From Mytilus edulis (Eukaryota; Mollusca; Bivalvia; Mytilida; Mytilidae), in assembly GCF_963676685.1 (NCBI RefSeq), contig NC_092354.1, positions 37,232,193 to 37,296,192 on the forward strand: 64,000 nucleotides of DNA, given 5' to 3'. The notes below the pieces were generated by a model. That model was not told the DNA's origin. It saw nothing but the letters and a program-made list of their open reading frames with translations, and ran no database searches. The first letter of the stretch is position 1. The number at the start of each line of letters is the position of its first letter. A program made the translations under genes and the position numbers. Positions 45,298 to 57,052 of this stretch are shown here, in pieces.

Positions 45298-46014
45298 TAA
45301 CACGGACATAACTTGCATAAGACGACCAAGTTTTTTTTGTGTGGGATACGTAGCATATCAAGTAAACATTTGTTTTTTAAACAAAATTTCAAGTACAGAA
45401 AATATAAAATATCACCTTAAAAATATGGCAGAAACAGCTTAAAATGAATTTGAGTCTTCGAAAGTAAATTTCTATTAAAGTAGGATCAGCATGCATTTTT
45501 GTTTGTTTTTATAGTGAGAACACACGTAATTTTAAACAGATGTTCTATGGAAATTGAAGAAGTAAAGGTCACCTGACAATACTCGCCTGTCCTTGTAAAA
45601 AAGAGGAGGGAATACAAAATTATGAGGTCTTTTACAAAGGGTTCAAGGGTCATAGAAAAAAATGAAAAGACTTCTGTTCTGTTTCGATTACAAGGCGTCA
45701 CAGAAAAAAATAAAATATACAAGACGTCATAGGTTTTTTTTGGAAAAGAAAGTGCACGTGTCAAAGAAATATTTGAACTACGAAGGCGTAACTGAAATAT
45801 AAAAATAACCTTTCATGACATCATAGCTAAATGGCCTTTAATAACATCAAATTTTTTATGGACTATGAAGGCGTCACAGAAAACAAATATGAAATAGCCT
45901 AGTTAAGATGTCCTATAATTTAATATAAGGGGGGGGTCTCATTCGTGGCTATAATAATTTAAGTTTTTTGTTTACTATCACAGATCATGGATGTTTTATA
46001 TTTTCCTTGTGTAG
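45298..46014. other. Non-coding, possible upstream intron of the P2X7-like gene
   Basis: No exons are recognised. A set of degenerate phrases on the theme of tacgaaggcgtcac recurs between 45690 and 45890 (for example gcgtcacagaaaa twice). Confidence 0.35.
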
Positions 46015-46090
46015 ATAAGTTTTGTATTTGGTGTTCTTGTGGAAATTGTGAGGTGATACCGACAGCCACAGAATGCATCTGTTACAATGA

Positions 46091-46510
46091 TTGATTGATT
46101 GATTGTTGGTTGCTTAACGTCCAGTGGCAAATATTTCATGCATATTCAGGACGAGAACAATTTAACAATAAATACAATAGGTAGGTTGTTATATAAGGGG
46201 ATGATGGTCGGGGAAATTTGGACTGCCACTGGAAAATGAGGGTATATTGGATAGAGACAGAAATTTTGCCTTGCAACAGGCCACCTACGGACCCCTCAAA
46301 GAGTTGTTGCAAGGGTTCTTATCGTGCAAAGAGTGTGGCACTCTCTTTACACGAGGCATCGGATTTAACGTCCCCCTTCTGACCGGACGTGACTGCGAAC
46401 TTGATACATCCCGCACAGCCAAACGGACGCCCCACTTCGGCAAGCGTTTTACTGCCGGTCGGGAGAAGACCAAATGACCATATTTCTATACCCCAGTCAC
46501 CCTTGGGGGT
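46091..46510 (-). mobile_element. CAAT-tailed SINE inserted in an exon, 13-bp target duplication
   Basis: This is a full-length reverse-oriented copy from (TTGA)n and gttggttgcttaacgtcc to cagtcacccttgggggt. It is flanked by tctgttacaatga at 46078-46090 and 46511-46523, an exact 13-bp duplication. Removing the insert with one duplicate restores the P2X7-like reading frame. It retains the whole central block (ttgatacatcccgcacagcc). Confidence 0.95.
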
Positions 46511-46679
46511 TCTGTTACAATGAAGTGCAGAGAGTGTTGGATGTAAAAAATGAAGAAGACATTTCCTGCATAACACATCATTCAGGTTTTTCACCAGCCT
46601 GTCTTGATTTTCATGCTTTGGGTGTTGCATACTTCCAGTACAGACAGGAATATGGTGGTAGACCACAACAGGCTAATGA

Positions 46680-47302
46680 GTAATAAACTAATTCATTGCC
46701 TTCAATACTTCTTTTTAACTTAATCAAATTGTAAATTATTTGCAAATGACAAAATATGTGTCTAAACAATTTACCGCATTAATACAAATAATATAATACT
46801 AAAGCAAAAAAAAAAAAAAAAAAAATTTCATGCAGTTAAATTTTAAGTTGGGAATTGTACACTTTATTTCTCTGTCGGGTTACAAAGACATTTTTGCCAA
46901 CCGTGATTAAATGAGACCAGACTAGACATCAAGGAGATGTAAGCGATCTTTATAGCCATCGCTGTCAATAATTAACACAATTTTTATCATTTCAACTATA
47001 AACTAAGCTTTTGACCTTGTATGTAGAAATCGTGTTTCTTAAAATATATAAGTGTTGGCACAATATTTATCAAAAGTCATAGGGTCCTCAACTATAACCC
47101 AATTCAATTACCTTGACCTTTGACCTATGAAATTGTACATACACATGGTTGGTTATTATAGCTGTCAGGATATAGTGCACATAATTAATTCATATTACAA
47201 ATAAGAAAAATTGCACAATTTTAAGTACATTGTTACATAATTTGAATTAAAGTCCTTAATATTTTATTTGTCCCAAAATCAAAGTTTAACTTATGTTTTC
47301 AG
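46680..47302 (+). other. Intron of the P2X7-like gene
   Basis: It is bounded by a GTAATA donor and a tgttttcag acceptor, with a poly-A run at 46806-46825. No other feature is seen. Confidence 0.6.
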
Positions 47303-47561
47303 ACGCAGCAGATATACTGCATACAGGCAGTTTGTAAGATGGTGCTGGCAATTCCTTGGGAAAGAGGTACGGGTAGTCATTCCTTCATGTGCAGTATTAC
47401 GAATCAGGAGCACATTCCCTGACCAGAATTATACTGGTTTCCGTCAGGCCGACAGTGACTAGTTACTGCAATGTTGAAGGGGCTCATCAGATTTTGAACT
47501 GCTATCTCTTTGTTTGGTCTCTCATATTCACTACAAAGAGGAGGAGGACCTCTACCAGCAG

Positions 47562-49580
47562 TTAAACACCATGCTCGTTCATATGTGACACCTTTACAAG
47601 ACCCATCACTGTGGTCATTACTGTTTGTACATAGTCTACAAGAATAAAAAAGTTTTATCATTAAAATACTTGTCTGTTATCCTGCAGCATTGTAACTTCG
47701 AAATATAGAAATCTCTAATTTTACATTGGTAATATTATCTTTCGGGTGCAACTTAGACACATCTACTCGTCTAACATCCTGGTGGTGTATGTAATACTAT
47801 GTAAATAAACTCTTGTAAAACACGAAGAATCCAGACATTAATGACCAACACTTGACATACTGGCATTCAAAGATCAGTACTACTTGGATCACTTACCATA
47901 TGTGCAGTCTACCAAAATTCTCTTGACAAGAGTTATCCCCCCTTCTTAATCTTTGGATAGACTATATTGCACCGTGCTCTGCCATCCTTTGTTACAGCTT
48001 GTTCCCTTTGGCTGTTCTCATTAAAGTGTAGAGCTGCCAGCCACAACCTGTTAAAATTTTAAATTAAACAAATGAAGTTAAGTTGATTCATACCAAAAAT
48101 TACTGAAAAAAATATGAAATAAAAAGCACAGAGAGACACTGAGTCTCAAGTTCATTTAATATGCTATCTTTAAATCATTGACTTTTTATGGTATACCATT
48201 GTCCATCTGTTTCAGTCTGTCACATTGTTCAATAACTCAAAAAGGCTTTCTCCAATTTCAATGAACTTTTTAGCAAATGATTTAAATTTGTGCATACAAA
48301 TTACCGGTACCATGCTGAACACTGAGGAGCATTTTATCAAATTTTTACCTGCAAAGCATTCAATGGTAGGAAAAGCCAAACATTTTGGGTGCAAAGTGGT
48401 TTATAACAGAATGGTTACCCTCCAAGGCTGATGTCTGTTTGCCTGGTGACAATATGACAATATTCTGTTTCATCTGCCAGCGACACACAATTCCCTGCAG
48501 CTTTTCATACACCTTTGTTCCTGAAATTAAATTAAATATTGACAGAGGTGTTGTAAATTATTGTTACACTTACGGGGACATATGTTTCATAACATTGAGC
48601 TAAAATAAAGTTAGAGAATGGAAATATAACTTTTTTTTTCATTTGTAAAGCGGCACAACTAAAGGAATGTAAAAGTGACTCCCACCAAAATTCAAATTTA
48701 ATCTGTGTTTTGGTGTCAAAAGCAATTTGTATGAGTTTTATAACAATTGGTAAAGCAAACTGAAAACTGAAACCAATTTTGGAGTGTACAGACAGAATAG
48801 GGCAAACTTAATGTCCTTCCCTTACGGCCGGGGCATATAAACAGCTGAGAATAGGCACATATTACATATACAAATGTCATGAAAACAAAAATGAGTCAAG
48901 GCTCTTGTGTTGAATGCCCATAATTTTACAAATCGTTATTAAGAATCATCAGTACCTGGTTTAAGCCATTTCTTGTGACTTTCTCTTCCCTTTAAAGGCC
49001 CATGCTGACATGCTGGAAATTCATCACCATGCCCATCATGTACATTTATGAACTGTAGTTCAGAATGGAATACCACTTAACAACAATGACAACCTGGTCC
49101 TGTCCTGTGGAAGAGGCAGCAGTCCAGTAAAGATGGTTGACAATACTTTTTACCCATGGGTGAAGGTCATTACAGTCTTTTTCTAATGAAAGTTTGGCCA
49201 ACTTTTTCTTTTACCCTGAAAAATAGCCATTTTATTATATATTTTAACTTAACATAATGTGTTTATAGTACATTCATGCCACAGTAAAAACTGGTTAGAA
49301 ACAAAAACCTGTTAGTAAGGCCATTAATAGTAAAGTACTGTAAAAAGTATTTCATTTAATTTTTTTACCAAGGGACACAATGTTTTCTTTCTCACAGTAC
49401 TGTTTGTATTGTCGAATTATGCTAGATGGAGCACTGGCTCGGATGACATTTGGAGTTTTTATGATTTCTCCAGTGGAAAGTTATAAAGTTTTTTTCACCA
49501 CATGGGAGATCGTTAACAATGTGACTTGATGTAATAAAGCCTTTAAAGTTTCCCAAAGTTCCTTCATCAATCTTCTGTTT
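47562..49580 (-). pseudogene. Multi-exon pseudogene of a widespread unnamed invertebrate family
   Basis: Minus-strand exons, in order: 49369-about 49580 (DEGTLGNFKGFITSSHIVND, then a frame change and IIKTPNVIRASAPSSIIRQ), 48956-49215 (KLAKLSLEKDCNDLHPWVKS, LYWTAASSTGQ, KKWLKP), 48349-48520 (KVYEKLQGIVCRWQ, NIVILSPGKQTSALEGNHSV, NHFAPKMFGFSYH, stop, MLCR), 47897-48047 (LAALHFNENSQREQAVTKDG) and 47562-47635. Most junctions are phase-matched. The string LSPxxQTSxLExxHxVxxHFAPK with LAALHFNEN marks a large uncharacterised family I know from cnidarians, molluscs and fish, which behaves like a transposon-derived gene. In-frame stops, including GGA to TGA after SYH, and two frameshifts make this copy non-functional. 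It converges on the P2X7-like gene, 100 bp apart. Confidence 0.65.
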
Positions 49581-50711
49581 TTTTGGTATCCTGGACTAAT
49601 ATAGGCATCCCACATCCTTCAGATTCTTCATGATACCGTGACATATATTACCGATATTAGTCAAGCCTGGGATGAGCATGGATAACAGTTGTTGTTTCAG
49701 TGTCCATGTCTCAGCCTTGTTGAAAGACTTTTTATGCAATTAATAATGGAGCAGCTGCTATCATTTGATTTATTTTATCATTTGTTGGTGGAAATAATAC
49801 TTTGGTTGGCTAAAAGATCACCTTCACCTGGACCTCATTTTGTGTGTCGCTTCTCTTCTTTCCACAATAAATTAATCAACACGCCTCCGTGTCCTATAGG
49901 TACAGTGCATAGTCGCATTTGTCACCCATTCATATGATTATTCAGATTGAGTTATTTTGGGAGAAAAAAGGCCTCCGGATATTGTCCCGTCATTGGACGA
50001 AATTTTAAGTCAGATTAGACTTCCGGTTTGCGTTTTTCTGTATATTTTGAACATACATGTATACTAAGAATAAAGTGTATTTTCAAGTTTACTATCCACG
50101 GCGGTCACAGATTATTAAATAGAGAGGGTCTGTATACTATATCAATGACCACCATGGATCAATTAGTAAACTTAGAATTGAAAGTAAATACACTTTATTT
50201 ATATAGTAATGAATGTTCGTAATATAGTACAGATATTAAAGCGCTCAAATTATTCATGTGAACTTTTGATACCTTTTCTGAAATTCTCCAGTCATTAAAT
50301 CTTTTACATAACAGTGGCGGATCCAGAACTTTTAAAAAGGGGGGGGCTGCTCCAGTCACGCTTCACTACCGTTGCCTTTATTTTACTCTATTCTTGCAAT
50401 TAACTGACGAATCAATGTTTATGAAGCAGAAATGTTTTGGATGCAGAAAACTTGAATAAATGTAGATATCTAGGAAACAAAAAATTGTTTTTTGTTGCAT
50501 CTGGTAACTGAAAGCTTGATTTTTGCACTTAAAAGGCTGAAAATGCATAAAGTATTTATATTTAATATGAATATTCACATGTTGTCTATTAAAACATCAA
50601 ATTGTTCAAAAAAGGTTTCCTACCGGTTTCACAGATATCCATAAATATAAATATTAGGTGTATATCAGCATTATTTGATTTCTATATATATTTATCTGGG
50701 TATGTTTTTAG
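49581..50711. other. Non-coding stretch
   Basis: A few more minus-strand codons of the pseudogene may lie near 49600-49690. Otherwise it is AT-rich with no feature. Confidence 0.35.
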
Positions 50712-50712
50712 G

Positions 50713-50921
50713 GAAGGTATGTTGAAGAACCTTCATCTAGCGGTGAGCAATCTGGAGGAGAAGATGAGTATTACAATGAGCCGGTCCAGAACATTGATAA
50801 CCTTTCAAATGAAGACAACCATTTTGTTACACAAGTGTCACAAATTTTACAAGAAAGAGCTATCAGTATAAAACATTTGGATGTTCAACATGCTGAAGAC
50901 AATATTTCTCAAGAATCTTAG
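50713..50921 (+). CDS. Acidic terminal exon, possibly belonging to the second P2X7-like locus
   Basis: After a tatgtttttag acceptor one frame reads RYVEEPSSSGEQSGGEDEYY and VTQVSQILQERAISIKHLDV and ends at TAG 50919-50921. The FEP/EEP-plus-Ser/Glu style is what precedes the zinc domain in the P2X7-like proteins I know, and a decayed zinc domain lies 560 bp downstream on the same strand. It nevertheless ends in a stop, so the connection is only suggestive. The overlapping longer frame from 50602 reads into the preceding intron. Confidence 0.4.
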
Positions 50922-51008
50922 AATGAAAGCACAACTGATGAGTCTGTAAGGTTGAACAGAAGACAGTTGATTAAAAGCATCACCACAAAGGCAATAGGGT
51001 TCAAATTT

Positions 51009-51230
51009 CTTGACATATTTACTTTAAACGCAAGTAGGTGTTGATAATGCTCCAACTACAATTGGCCTTATTGACAGATAAATTCGATTGCAAAGAATAA
51101 AGCTTTCCTGAATATGATTCTTGACATATTTACTTTAAAAGTAAGTAGGTGTTGATAATGCTCCAACTACAATTGGCCTCATTGACAGATAAATTCGATT
51201 ACAAAGAATAAAGCTTTTCTGAATATGATG
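51009..51230 (+). repeat. 111-bp tandem duplication
   Basis: Two copies start cttgacatatttactttaaa (51009 and 51120) and contain gtaggtgttgataatgctcc and acagataaattcgatt, with a few substitutions. No coding frame runs through them. Confidence 0.85.
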
Positions 51231-51477
51231 TATATATAGTGGATGGGAACCACAGTATAAAAGCATAAAAAGAGGCTACAAAAGGGGTCATTTTTCTTTA
51301 GCATGATAGACATTTTACATTAACAACATTACATACATTTTTGAAAAGGAATTTAAATTCAAATTATATTAATTTCCCATTCGTTAAGTTAAGAGTCAAA
51401 CAAATATGTTTACAATTTCCACGTATTCATTTTTTAATTTTTTTTATGATTTTCAGTGTTGTTTTGGACCCTTTGTG

Positions 51478-51676
51478 TTCTGGGGGTTGGTAGTCCAGAC
51501 CATGACTACAATAGGTGCCACAGGCATACTGCATACCGCTAATATGTTCCATGGATATCTTGGAGCTGGGAACAGACAAGTTATTCCAAGTTGCTGTGTT
51601 TGGGCTATAAGGATCCATCTGACCAATATTTTGGATTTATTGGAGGACGTTTTGGTTTCAATTAGACATCTGCTCT
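51478..51676 (+). pseudogene. Decayed second P2X7-like C-terminal module
   Basis: Three short frames in succession match the second exon of the gene at 46-47.5 kb: NRCHRHTAYR then a stop, MFHGYLGAGNRQVIPSCCVW then AIR, and DQYFGFIGGRFGFN then TAG at about 51676. The counterpart reads RYTAYRQ, FLGKEVRVVIPSCAVLRIR and YTGF. Two single-base shifts and a stop break the copy. An acceptor (gattttcag) precedes it. Together with 50713-50921 it suggests a tandem-duplicated locus that has decayed. Confidence 0.65.
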
Positions 51677-51689
51677 GTTTCTACTCATA

Positions 51690-52573
51690 AGCATTTCAAG
51701 CCAAATGAAGATTTCCTGTGAATTTCTCTCATCGATAAAGAATAAAACAATACATGTATATAACGTTATAAAATATCAAAGCTGTGACTAACTGCTGAAT
51801 GAAACAAGAATCATGCTATTATTATGAAATAAACACATCACAATAGTATTATTTTGCGGTCAACTTATTATTTATTTGAAAAGTAAATTTTGTCCACATT
51901 CATAACTCACATTTCTTTAATCATTATGTACATGACCTTGGAAAAGAAAGAAAAAAGTTAAATCACAGAAATACTGAACTCAGAGGAAAATGAATTCTGA
52001 AAGTCCATAATCACATGGCAAAATCAAATAACAAAACGCATCAAAAATGTAGCATTGATTCGTGTACACATTTTAGTGCTTGATCTTTAATCACTGCCTG
52101 CACTCTTATAAAGTGGTAGAAAGGGGGAGCCATGCAGTTTTCCCCCTTGACCCATAACCAACAATGTTAGCCTATTTAAGTGCATTTCTGAAACAAGAAA
52201 CCTTTATATTTAAATCAAAAAGTACATGTGAATAAAATATAATATTTGATTTTTCAATGTTGAATGCTATAAACTAGTTCATTTACCCGTAGTGGCTGTG
52301 CGATATAACTTCTAGTATATACTTCCGACACAGGTTGTATGCATGTCTTCATACTGTAAACTACAAAATTATTTTCCATTACCTGTGTGACGTAAAAAAA
52401 CAAAAAATAGTCACTTCGTGTCTTCTATTTAACTTGCTTGCATTCGTCAGATATTTTAACACGATCATCTTAAAAGACGATCGTTAGAGACACGTCCCTA
52501 AAGTTTTAAAAGTTGCTGATATTTTTGCCGCATTCACACATAACAAAGAATTTACTTACTTAAACATCCAACA
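51690..52573. other. Non-coding stretch
   Basis: No feature is supported. Confidence 0.4.
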
Positions 52574-52977
52574 AATATGGTCACTTGGTCTTCTCCCGAC
52601 CGGCAGTAAAACGCTTGCCGAAGTGGGGCGTCCGTTTGGCTGTGCGGGATGTATCAAGTTCGCAGTCACGTCCGTCAGAAGGGGACGTTAAATCCGATGC
52701 CTCGTGTAAAGAGAGTGCCACGCTCTTTGCACGTTAAGAACCCTTGCAACAACTCTTTGAGGGGTCCGTAGGTGGCCTGTTGCAAGTCAAAATTTCTGTC
52801 CCTATCCAATATACCCTCATTTTCCAGTGGCAGTCCAAATTTCCCCGACCATCATCCTAGATGGCCTCTATTACAACAACCTACCTATTGTATTTATTGT
52901 GAACTTTTTCTCGTCCTGAATATGCATGAAATATTTGCCACTGGACGTTAAGCAACCAACAATCAATCAATCAATCA
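52574..52977 (+). mobile_element. CAAT-tailed SINE, near full length, forward
   Basis: It runs from tatggtcacttggtcttctc to the (CAAT)n tail. The central block (cgtccgtcagaaggggacg, ctcgtgtaaagagagtgcc, ctttgcacgttaagaac) is complete, and its outer parts (ggggcgtccgtttggctgtg, gccactggacgttaagcaac) define the family best in this window. Confidence 0.9.
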
Positions 52978-54398
52978 TAAATCTAAAATAAACTGAAAAG
53001 TTGCTGATCGTTGCACTTGGTTACTTACCAATAGTTTTCAAAAGGTTATGGAAAATATACTTGTTGCTTTCAGTATGAAGAGATCCAGTTATGAGTAATT
53101 TTCAAAAACAGTCAAAATTGAAATTAATAAGGAAGAAAACATTTATTTGTTTGGTTGAACTTTTATTGATGACATGGTAACTCTAAACATTTGTAAAATA
53201 CAAAACCATAAACATTTTTGCTTTAAAAAAAAGTGTTGTACCAAGAATTAGTTGACAATTAATTAAAACTGATCAGGTTAAAAAAAAAAAGGTAAACGGA
53301 TAGAAAGTCACAGGGCAGGGCAGTAAGTCACAAATTTGGTAGACTAAAAGTCACAAATAAATTATTGATAATTGTATATATACAAGAGAAATGTCTTTAA
53401 ATATTTATTCACATATTCATATTTTAGGTAAGGAAATGTATCATTATACTTGAAAAATCAAGATTTATTTACTTTTTATCATGCAAAAGATATATTTCTT
53501 GGCACCACGAAGCCATTTTTGTGCTAAGCTACTTTGAAGTTGGTTAATTAACAATTATTTGAGAATCCTTTGATATTTTTTTGAAAAATTTTGTTTACGA
53601 AGTTGGTTTATAGATATTAGTTCAAGAAAAATACAAAAATATTTTGTAGAAATAGGCGGTTTATATTCAAAGATAATAATCGGAAAAAATGAATTGTGAC
53701 TTATGTCCTCTGACTTTCTGTCCTTCATGAAATACATTTATACATGTCTGAATATATTGTTAATTTCTTCAAAATTTCATTGTTCATATTCAGATAAGAC
53801 AAATGTCAAAAGTTGTCTATGGTTATGAAAATGCCTTTGAAAAGTTATTTCAAGACAAACATTATTGAAAAAACAAACTGTCCTATTCAAACTTGTCAAA
53901 AATTTAATATCTGAAACACAACACCATTTATGACATGACATCAAAGCACATGTAGTGGCAAACAGAGAATACTTTTTTGTTCTAAGATCACAAGCTTGAC
54001 AATAATTAATAAAAGTGCTACATTACAGGAGGGAAAATGTGTTACAGGATAAAACCCTTTTGATACTGAAAAGAAAGTTTCTCATCAAAATATGTTCTGT
54101 TATTGTTTCCAAGCATAGTGACAAAAATATTTTGTATTTACTTGTTAATATACTTCATTTCACAGTTGATTAAAAGTGTGTCTAGAAGACAAAGTTTGTC
54201 TGAACTTGATATTTTATCAAAGTTTGTGAGTACCATCTCATTTCTCTGACATTGCCGTAATGTAATCACTACTATCAAATATGTGGTAGATGTCTAATAA
54301 GTTGTCCTCTTGTATTAATGAGTTAAGCAAAGTTTTCTTATAAATCTCAGAATTCTACTGAAAGAATTGTTTAACATATTCTGTTGATTTTCCAACAT
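52978..54398. other. Non-coding, probable 3' untranslated region
   Basis: It is AT-rich with no long frames. It lies downstream of the minus-strand terminal exon that stops at 54399 and may be partly its 3' UTR. Confidence 0.4.
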
Positions 54399-54595
54399 CT
54401 AATCTTTAGAGAGACTTGAGTAACACTTTTTAATGACGTCACTTGCAGGTGATAAACTTGTTATAGGCTCAGGTTTCAGGAATCCAGAGTCATTACTGAT
54501 GTCCTCATAATCACAACTGTAAACATCTTCATCTTCTGAAATTGTTGAATATGTTGATCTGAGTTGATTAACTATCCTGGATCTGAATGATGTAG
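54399..54595 (-). CDS. Terminal exon of an unrecognised minus-strand gene
   Basis: After a tctaattttacag acceptor the exon encodes SFRSRIVNQLRSTYSTISED, then an acidic stretch (EDVYSCDYEDISNDSG) and a short C-terminal tail ending VIKKCYSSLSKD, with TAG at 54399-54401. It reads in phase 1 from the acceptor. The composition is that of a cytoplasmic, phosphorylation-rich C-terminal tail. No family is recognised, and the preceding exons are not visible within 3 kb upstream. Confidence 0.5.
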
Positions 54596-54909
54596 CTGTA
54601 AAATTAGAATAAAAACATATATAGTTAAGTTTAATGTTAAGAGTCAATAAAGTTAATGATAGGTCAGTTTTGTTTTGTTACTTTAATTTTATTTAGGGGG
54701 GTATTTAACACCACTTCAAGCAACATTTGCTATAACATGGCATCCAGTTAATTATCTGGGGATAATGTTGCCCTTCAACAGGATGAAATTATCAACATAT
54801 AGTATTTGATATAATACATTTACATGTATCACTTTTAAAATATTTACACAACTTCATGTTTCTAACATGTCTAACATACTATTAATGCTACTGGTTAGGT
54901 ACAAACTTT

Positions 54910-55860
54910 CGTAAATATAACTCAACATGCAGACATCTTATACGTTCAGGTATTTCACATCCAAAATTTTATGGAAATATTCTTTATAAAGCACAAAAAT
55001 GTCAGTATTCTCCTCAGAAACTAACAAAACCTTTAAATAGACTTATTAAAAGGGGATATAGTTACGATACTGTGGTCAGGTCATTAAAGATTGCATATTT
55101 TGGCTTTAACATTGATTCACTGATAGGGTCTTTGCATCGGAACTAAACACATTTATTTCTAAAAAAACAGTTGTTGGCATGACACGGGTTATGTTCTTCT
55201 CATATATTTTATGATAGTATGATACTAAACCCCTAACGGGAGGGATTGTACCTGATATTCATATGATGAAGACATAATCTTTCAATCAGTTTAATTGAGG
55301 TCTGGAGCTGGCATGTCAGTTAACTGCTAGTAGTCTGTTGTTATTTATGTATTATTGTCATTTTATTTATTTTCTTTTGTTACATCTTTTGACATCAGAC
55401 TCGGACTTCTCTTGAACTGAATTTTAATGTGCATATTGTTATTCTTTTACTTTTCTACATTGGCTAGAGGTATAGGGGGAGGGTTGAGATCTCATAAACA
55501 TGTTTAACCCCGCCGCAATTTTGCGCCTGTCCCAAGTCAGGAGCCTCTGGCCTTTGTTAGTCTTGTATGATTTTAAATTTTAGTTTCTTGTGTATAATTC
55601 GGAGTTTAGTATGACGTCCATTATCACTGTACTATTATGCATATTTTAGGGGCCAGCTGAAGGACACCTACGGGTGCGGGAATTCTCGCTACATTGAAGA
55701 CCCATTGGTTGCCTTCGGCTGTTGTTTGCTCTATGGTCGGGTGGTTGTCGCTTTGACATATTCACCATTTCCTTTCTCAATTTTATTTCATGAACAACAT
55801 GGTACTTTGTTTTCAAAGCAAGGCCAAATAAACACAATTGTAGTCTCTCTCTCAGTCTCT
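54910..55860 (+). mobile_element. 3' end of a reverse-transcriptase element
   Basis: A frame of about 75 codons ends at TAA 55144-55146 and encodes LTKPLNRLIKRGYSYDTVVR and SLKIAYFGFNIDSLIGSLHR, which I know as the C-terminus of multi-copy reverse-transcriptase proteins in mussels (class uncertain, possibly Penelope-like). About 700 bp of 3' region follow (gttggcatgacacgggttat, catgtttaaccccgccgcaa, gtgcgggaattctcgctac). Scraps of the same 3' region occur at 18985-19080 and 39856-39925, and a second copy of the junction at 58980-59205. The 5' side is truncated. Confidence 0.6.
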
Positions 55861-56654
55861 GTCATCCCTAGGTGACATTGAACGTAAAAAAAACCGCATG
55901 ATGTACACAGTGTAGAGATATTTCAAAATAATTTAAATTGTACTTTAACCTACCATTGCGAGTGAAACCATCTATCATCTGAATATATTATGCTGCTTTA
56001 ATCCAATACACATGGTCTGATCTCATGGATGACCATTAACTGTTAGTAGTTTTCAAATCTTTTTCCGGTAGCTTTTGTTTTAATAGTGTATTTGTAGTCG
56101 GCACTTGATTGTATTCAAAACGAAACGATTCACTTGTATCTGGAAAGTTGTGATTTAGCAGGGATGTTCCTAAACTCCAATTGATATACGGTGATTTTCC
56201 TAAAAGGGTTCATTAAATAATCATTCAATATATCGTCAATATGATATCGTTGTAATCCTCAGAACATCTGCACTTTTTGTGTCGGCTTGCTTAATGACAA
56301 TATCATCACGGATCTTTAAATTGTTCATGGGTTGGCTTTCTTGTTCTGAGAGATTCCGTAAACGTTTGTCACCGACTGATGATTTTACTTCAGTTTTCTA
56401 AGATTCTAAATTATCATTTTTACTTCTTGATGGATTCAATTCCCTTTTTCTCAGAAATATCAAATGATGCAAAAATATCATCTGCTTCCGGACCCTTTTG
56501 TGTAGATTAAAGAGTTAACCTGTTTCCTGCTCTTTCCTTCACACCCGAAACTGATCTGAAGCTATCAAATCGTTGGGTCCATTTGGTCCACGTTTCTAGC
56601 AAAGAATTGTCCGGTAAACTAGTAATTCATTTTTTTTAAACCGTTGCCACCATG
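55861..56654 (-). other. Weakly coding minus-strand remnants
   Basis: Short coding-like strings (RFDSFRSVSGVKERAGNRLT, SVGDKRLRNLSEQE, IRDDIVIKQADTKSADVLRI) appear in changing frames with stops. They may continue the gag-like unit at 56655-56909. Confidence 0.3.
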
Positions 56655-56909
56655 TCATATTGGCAAGGCACACACATTTACTGGGGATCCTGCTGTAATC
56701 CATGAAAGGATATCACGGTCGCGGGGACTCCAATCAACTTTAACCTGTTTCTCTCTCAAGAGAGCTGCTGCTTTAGCGGAAAATATTTTATGGTAATCAT
56801 AAAATGTAAGGCCATATAAATTATGGAGGTTGATTATGTTATCGTCGTAAGCATCTAGTTCCTCCCTACGGTCTGGATATGCATTACATATTATAATTTT
56901 GAATTTCAT
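56655..56909 (-). pseudogene. Gag-like or recombinase-associated fragment
   Basis: The frame encodes ICNAYPDRREELDAYDDNII, LYGLTFYDYHKIFSAKAAAL and VDWSPRDRDIL. The pattern AYPxR-x-x-EL-x-x-Y followed by YHKxFSAKAA and DWSxRD is one I associate with multi-copy mollusc proteins encoded next to tyrosine-recombinase or other retroelement genes. The Cys-rich zinc motif expected further on is missing (the frame ends VNVCALPI). It lies just downstream of the YqaJ fragment on the same strand. Identity is uncertain. Confidence 0.4.
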
Positions 56910-57052
56910 AAAGCTTGGATGAAAAAGTGCCTATTTAATCTAGGATCGGGTTTGTTGGCCATGTTAACGTGCAACCCATCGGCTATTATTGATGGGTTAG
57001 AGGAGTTTCAAAATTAGGAATGACGAGAGCTCCTAAATTAATGTCCTGACCC

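Larger units (their letters stand above)
46015..47462 (+). pseudogene. P2X7-intracellular-domain protein gene with SINE in exon
   Basis: Without the SINE (46091-46510) and one copy of its duplication, a single frame starts after the gtgtag acceptor at 46014. It encodes CSCGNCEVIPTATECICYNE, then CITHHSGFSPACLDFHALGV and YFQYRQEYGG, ending at a GTAATA donor after 46679. The exon at 47303-47462 joins in phase and encodes RYTAYRQFVRWCWQFLGKEV, RVVIPSCAVLRIRSTFP and YTGF before TAG. This is the zinc-binding cytoplasmic domain known from P2X7 receptors, which occurs without a channel in many mollusc and cnidarian proteins. ECICY replaces the usual Cys-Cys pair of the second motif. Outside the insertion no break is visible, so the loss may be recent. 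Upstream exons were not found. Confidence 0.8.

Noticed and set aside
45059-45361. 100-codon minus-strand ORF rich in Leu/Phe/Val, apparently a membrane protein
   Set aside because: It is a translation of the repeated Penelope tail, not a conserved gene.
47404-47661. 85-codon minus-strand frame with CRLCTNSNDHSD
   Set aside because: Splicing phase from the exon at 47897-48047 selects a different frame of the same segment, so this one is a shadow.
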